From contig JABVXV010000041.1 of NCBI GenBank assembly GCA_013365325.1, positions 298,303 through 362,302 on the forward strand: a DNA stretch of 64,000 nucleotides, given 5' to 3'. Of the stretch, positions 62,646-64,000 are shown piece after piece (within the stretch, counting starts at the first letter, position 1; the number at the start of each line of letters is the position of its first letter). This DNA comes from Dipetalonema caudispina (taxonomy: Eukaryota > Nematoda > Chromadorea > Rhabditida > Onchocercidae). Under the pieces are notes generated by a model. It was not told where the DNA came from, made no database searches, and saw only the letters and a program-made list of their open reading frames with translations. Position numbers and translations under genes: made by a program.

Positions 62646-64000
62646 CGTAAAATGCAAAAAAGAAAGGGAGAAAAAAAAAAAACAAACAAACGAAGGTTGA
62701 GTAGTGGACAAGAACGAAGAAATAGAATTACTAAAGCAAAAATTCGTTACTATGTAACAAATGAATAGCAAATGTACATTAAGCATTAGGCATACAAATT
62801 TCAAGACAAACTTGCCTATCAAATATCAATTGCTGGTTTGCTTTGCAGGCTTAACAAAATAAATGTAAGCACCTAATGGTCAGAAACCTTTTCTCTGACC
62901 ATACAGTCATCTCTTTTATTCGACTAATTTCTAATAGGCTCCTACATGGACATGGGAATGGTGAAAAGTGAAGGCAAAATCACAACGAATTGGAACAAGT
63001 GAACCTTTTATGATAGAAGTGTCCATTTGGTGTTTTAAGAGAGGAAGCGAACCTTCACAATGGTACCATATCGGTCGAGAGTCTGTCAAATTAAGTAATA
63101 TGATCATGCTAGAGTAAGCCGAGTGTAACCACCACCGCCATATCAGTAGTAGTACCCTCAGAACATATGGCCAACTACCCTACTGACACCAACACCACTG
63201 TGCAAGGAGTCAGCGCTCCAGCATTGTGACACACGACGAAGATCGATTTTTGTTGCAGATTGCTGAAATGGTGGGAGGACTGGACGAGGATGTCGTTGCC
63301 CTTGCCTCTTTCCCACAATTCAACTATCGTCAATCGAACTGGTTTAAAGTATATCAATATGATGAGGAAGATGCGTTAAAGGAAGCAGAGTGTGGTGTAA
63401 CAGGCACTTTTACCATGAGAAACTGTTCGATCGTCTCATCAGCTGCGTGATTCACGCCACGTCATTGTTCGTTGAAAGCCTTCTGAGCAAGAGTCAAAAT
63501 GACTATCAAATTGTTTATCATTTTGTTACTAATTGTTAGAAATACAGTGCTGGCATACTTTGACGTATCCTAATCTTCAATACTTCCGTACATTGACGAC
63601 CTGTTCTTTATAGCTATCTCACATAATTTAAGGCCAATAGGCAATACCCGAAAAGTTGCAATTAGCGAATATATATAAGGTTAATAATTAAATGATCCTT
63701 CGTCTAGGAGACATTGCTGGAAAAACGATATGCATTTTGTAACCTTATTTTGCCCTTCCAATCGCAAGGTTCCGTTATCACCCAGGTCAATCAACAACTG
63801 GAATGATGGCTTTTCTGGACATTTGATGTCAAGTGGAGTAAGGAATCAGTAAATTCTGCGCAGAAAAAGTGATTGAAAGAACAATGCAGCGAGCCGCAAT
63901 GTAGGAAATGAGGAAGGCCAGACAAGGCAGTCATGGAATGCTATGAATCCGTCATATATCGCTTGGAGTAGACGTTCTTTGTTGTCCATCTTAAAGATTT
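62646..64000. other. Window end, nothing firmly recognised
   Basis: A plus-strand frame at 63226-63450 (RFLLQIAEMVGGLDEDVVAL, then QFNYRQSNWFKVYQYDEEDA) has a balanced residue composition and may be part of a gene, but a minus-strand frame overlaps it and neither resembles a known family. The remainder shows nothing I can support. Confidence 0.3.

Overview
The window is AT-rich nuclear DNA from a nematode, most likely a filarial (spirurid) species. The grounds are nematode-type genes (sup-18, cho-1, dnj-14 and egl-19 orthologues), short exons separated by introns mostly of 100-500 bp ending in TTTCAG-like acceptors, likely spliced-leader acceptors just upstream of several start codons, and sparse decayed mobile DNA. 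The species cannot be settled from the sequence alone. Exon models were built by hand from splice sites, reading phase and family similarity; seven genes close in frame from start to stop.

Layout. 1-3969: no gene recognised. 3970-6460 (-): iodotyrosine deiodinase/SUP-18 orthologue. 6461-10713: intergenic with GA and CT microsatellites. 10714-12060 (+): cysteine-string protein DNJ-14. 14523-21811 (-): high-affinity choline transporter CHO-1, 11 exons with a 3.8-kb first intron. 21812-25161: intergenic. 25162-31849 (-): three small housekeeping genes in one direction, AIMP2, then mitochondrial ribosomal protein S25, then an ABHD14-like hydrolase; a possible operon. 33357-47257 (-): the L-type calcium channel alpha-1 subunit EGL-19, 39 coding exons and about 1896 residues, the largest gene here. 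47258-53571: long upstream region with a candidate distal exon/promoter. 53572-54456 (-): acidic ribosomal protein P2. 55.6-57.5 kb (+): unrecognised reading frames running into a frameshifted BEL/Pao-type retrotransposon remnant. 57.5-64 kb: poorly resolved, with one plausible novel multi-exon gene (59962-61141, -) and weaker coding hints.

Four of the genes (egl-19, cho-1, dnj-14, sup-18) act in C. elegans in neuromuscular signalling: choline recycling and vesicle chaperoning at the terminal, calcium entry in muscle, and modulation of a muscle potassium channel. AIMP2, mRpS25 and RPLP2 all serve translation.

The least expected observations are three GC-AG introns (two in cho-1, one in egl-19), an imperfect inverted repeat that contains the predicted ATG of the ABHD14-like gene, and the BEL/Pao remnant. 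I did not find a clear undescribed multi-gene system.
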